Made by a program: the position numbers and the translations under genes. A stretch of DNA of 34,084 nt from Hymenobacter coccineus. GTDB lineage: Bacteria > Bacteroidota > Bacteroidia > Cytophagales > Hymenobacteraceae. Shown in pieces: positions 33,129 through 34,084 of the stretch. The stretch lies in NCBI RefSeq assembly GCF_001816125.1, contig NZ_MDZA01000320.1, positions 1-34,084 of the forward strand, written 5' to 3'. Every line of letters begins with the position of its first letter. The first letter of the stretch is position 1. The notes under the pieces are model-generated. The model did no database searches. It saw nothing but the letters and a program-made list of their open reading frames with translations, and was not told the DNA's origin.

Positions 33129-34084
33129 TCAGGATAAATTCAGCAAGGCCCATAATTTTTTGGCCTCGCTGGCCCACAGCGCGCTGGCCGGGGGCCCCTG
33201 CGGATAATACGCGGGGCCGGCGGCCAGGGCCCTTAGCACGGTGGCCGCCGCCGCCGCGGGGTCGGCAAAATCGACGACCAGGCCCGCGCCGTGGGCTTGT
33301 ATTGCCGCTGCCCACAGGGGGTTGGGCGGCACCAGCAGCGGCAGGCCGTGGGCCAGGTACTCAAACAATTTGGTGGGCTGGCATCGTTCCGAGCTGGGGT
33401 GGGGGCGGTAGGCCAGCAGGCCCAGGTGGCTGCGTCCGATGGCCGCCACCACGGCCGCGTGGGGCACCGGCCGTGCCCCGCCTTCCAGCGCCAGCCAGGC
33501 GGGGTGCGCAGCGGCCAGCGCCGTAAGCTCTTGCAGCAAAGCCGGTTGCTGGCAGAAGCCGACCATGGTGAGGTGGGCCCCGCCGGGCCGGGCCGCGTGC
33601 AAGGCCCCCGCCAGGGCCACGGCCTCGCGCACGCCGTTCAGCGCCGAGAGGGTGCCCGAAAACAGCAGCCGCAGCGGCTCCTGGGGCCCCGGCAGCGGCC
33701 GGGCGCGGGTGGGCAGCACCTCGCCCGGGGCGGGCTGGTACTTGTTTTCGAGAACCGCTACGCGGCGGGCCGGTACTTGCGCCAAGAACGGCAGCTCGTC
33801 GGCGTAGCTGGCCTCGGCCAGTACGAGGCCGGCGGCGCGGCCGGCAGCCCAGGTTTCCACGCGGCGCAGGGCCCCGGCCAGTACGCGGCCCACCCACGGC
33901 GGGTATACGCGCTGAGTGCGGATGTTGAGCGCAAAGTTTTCCTGGATGTCGTACACGAAGCGCCGGCCGCTTCCCAGCGCCTGCCAGCTGGCCTCGGCCA
34001 GTACGAGGCCGGCGGCGCGGCCGGCAGCCCAGGTTTCCACGCGGCGCAGGGCCCCGGCCAGTACGCGGCCCACCCACGGCGGGT
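33129..34084 (-). CDS. Glycosyltransferase, GT-B fold (partial at its 5' end)
   Basis: The frame enters from beyond the window end, so its start is not seen; it stops at 33129. The GT-B C-terminal half is clear: LRLLFSGTLSALNGVREAVAL, HLTMVGFCQQPALL, and the nucleotide-sugar region ERCQPTKLFEYLAHGLPLLVP, with the E-x7-E-like part in KLFEYL, then GAGLVVDFADP. It transfers a sugar from an activated donor, probably to a cell-surface glycan or lipid; the donor is unknown. Upstream, a 60-residue block (WQALGSGRRF ... VLAEAS) appears to be duplicated in tandem: VGRVLAGALRRVETWAAGRA occurs twice. That part may be an assembly artefact. The fabH start is 82 bases downstream on the same strand. Confidence 0.82.
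   Translation of the reverse strand, partial: PPWVGRVLAGALRRVETWAAGRAAGLVLAEASWQALGSGRRFVYDIQENFALNIRTQRVYPPWVGRVLAGALRRVETWAAGRAAGLVLAEASYADELPFLAQVPARRVAVLENKYQPAPGEVLPTRARPLPGPQEPLRLLFSGTLSALNGVREAVALAGALHAARPGGAHLTMVGFCQQPALLQELTALAAAHPAWLALEGGARPVPHAAVVAAIGRSHLGLLAYRPHPSSERCQPTKLFEYLAHGLPLLVPPNPLWAAAIQAHGAGLVVDFADPAAAAATVLRALAAGPAYYPQGPPASALWASEAKKLWALLNLS
33806..34084. repeat. 99-base perfect direct repeat, 180-base period, at the window end
   Basis: 33806-33904 and 33986-34084 are identical (99 bases), 180 bases apart. The left boundary is a T/C mismatch at 33805/33985 and the right boundary is the window end. The offset is 60 codons and keeps the glycosyltransferase frame. Confidence 0.9.

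Overview
The window looks like a chromosomal segment of a high-GC member of the Bacteroidota, most like Hymenobacter or a close relative in the Cytophagales. The reasons are protein families typical of that phylum (a TPR/beta-propeller/OmpA protein with the PorE architecture, a fused alpha-keto acid dehydrogenase E1, secreted GH43 and GH2 enzymes, a LuxE-like acyltransferase), starts without Shine-Dalgarno sequences, several -7 promoter elements of the TAnnTTTG type, and an extreme density of GGGCCC-centred palindromes (GGGGCCC/GGGCCCC). This assignment is inference from content; no search was run.

Layout. 1-3643 (+): end of a probable glycosidase, then secreted GH43 and GH2 glycosidases, a small polysaccharide-degradation cluster. 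4235-9964 (+): a complete tripartite RND efflux operon (lipoprotein adaptor, inner-membrane pump, outer-membrane lipoprotein channel), closed by strong bidirectional terminators. 10235-13859 (-): alanine dehydrogenase, a VOC dioxygenase-like protein, a YghZ-type aldo/keto reductase and a DUF1573 periplasmic protein. 14046-16463 (+): fused E1 alpha-keto acid dehydrogenase. 16654-17190 (-): small lipoprotein. 17310-25166 (+): LuxE-like protein, lepA, an AT-richer immunity-like small gene joined to a large MscS channel, folD and queE. 25177-27175 (+): PorE-like protein, frameshifted in a run of ten C. 27664-28305 (+): two small proteins. 28390-34084 (-): gltA, mnmE, a dtxR-family regulator, fabH and a glycosyltransferase running off the window.

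Three genes (PorE-like, dtxR, fabH) each carry a one-base indel in a G/C run, and in each the full family sequence continues in the next frame. This could be a base-calling problem; the ten-C run could also be a real phase-variation switch. The last 99 bases repeat a segment exactly 180 bases (60 codons) upstream, either an in-frame tandem duplication or an assembly loop.

The most unusual material is intergenic. There are at least three families of paired, inverted hairpins resembling REP doublets (BIME-like): one family has two copies, 16471-16593 and 24319-24429, with a compensatory base-pair change between them. A separate AT-rich inverted repeat occurs at 1135-1222 and 31915-32029, and in the first copy it supplies the stop codon of the GH43 gene. 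The queE leader holds a promoter-like element, a possible antiterminator and a GNRA-capped terminator just before the start codon, which may be an attenuator. Most other genes are housekeeping or ordinary accessory genes.
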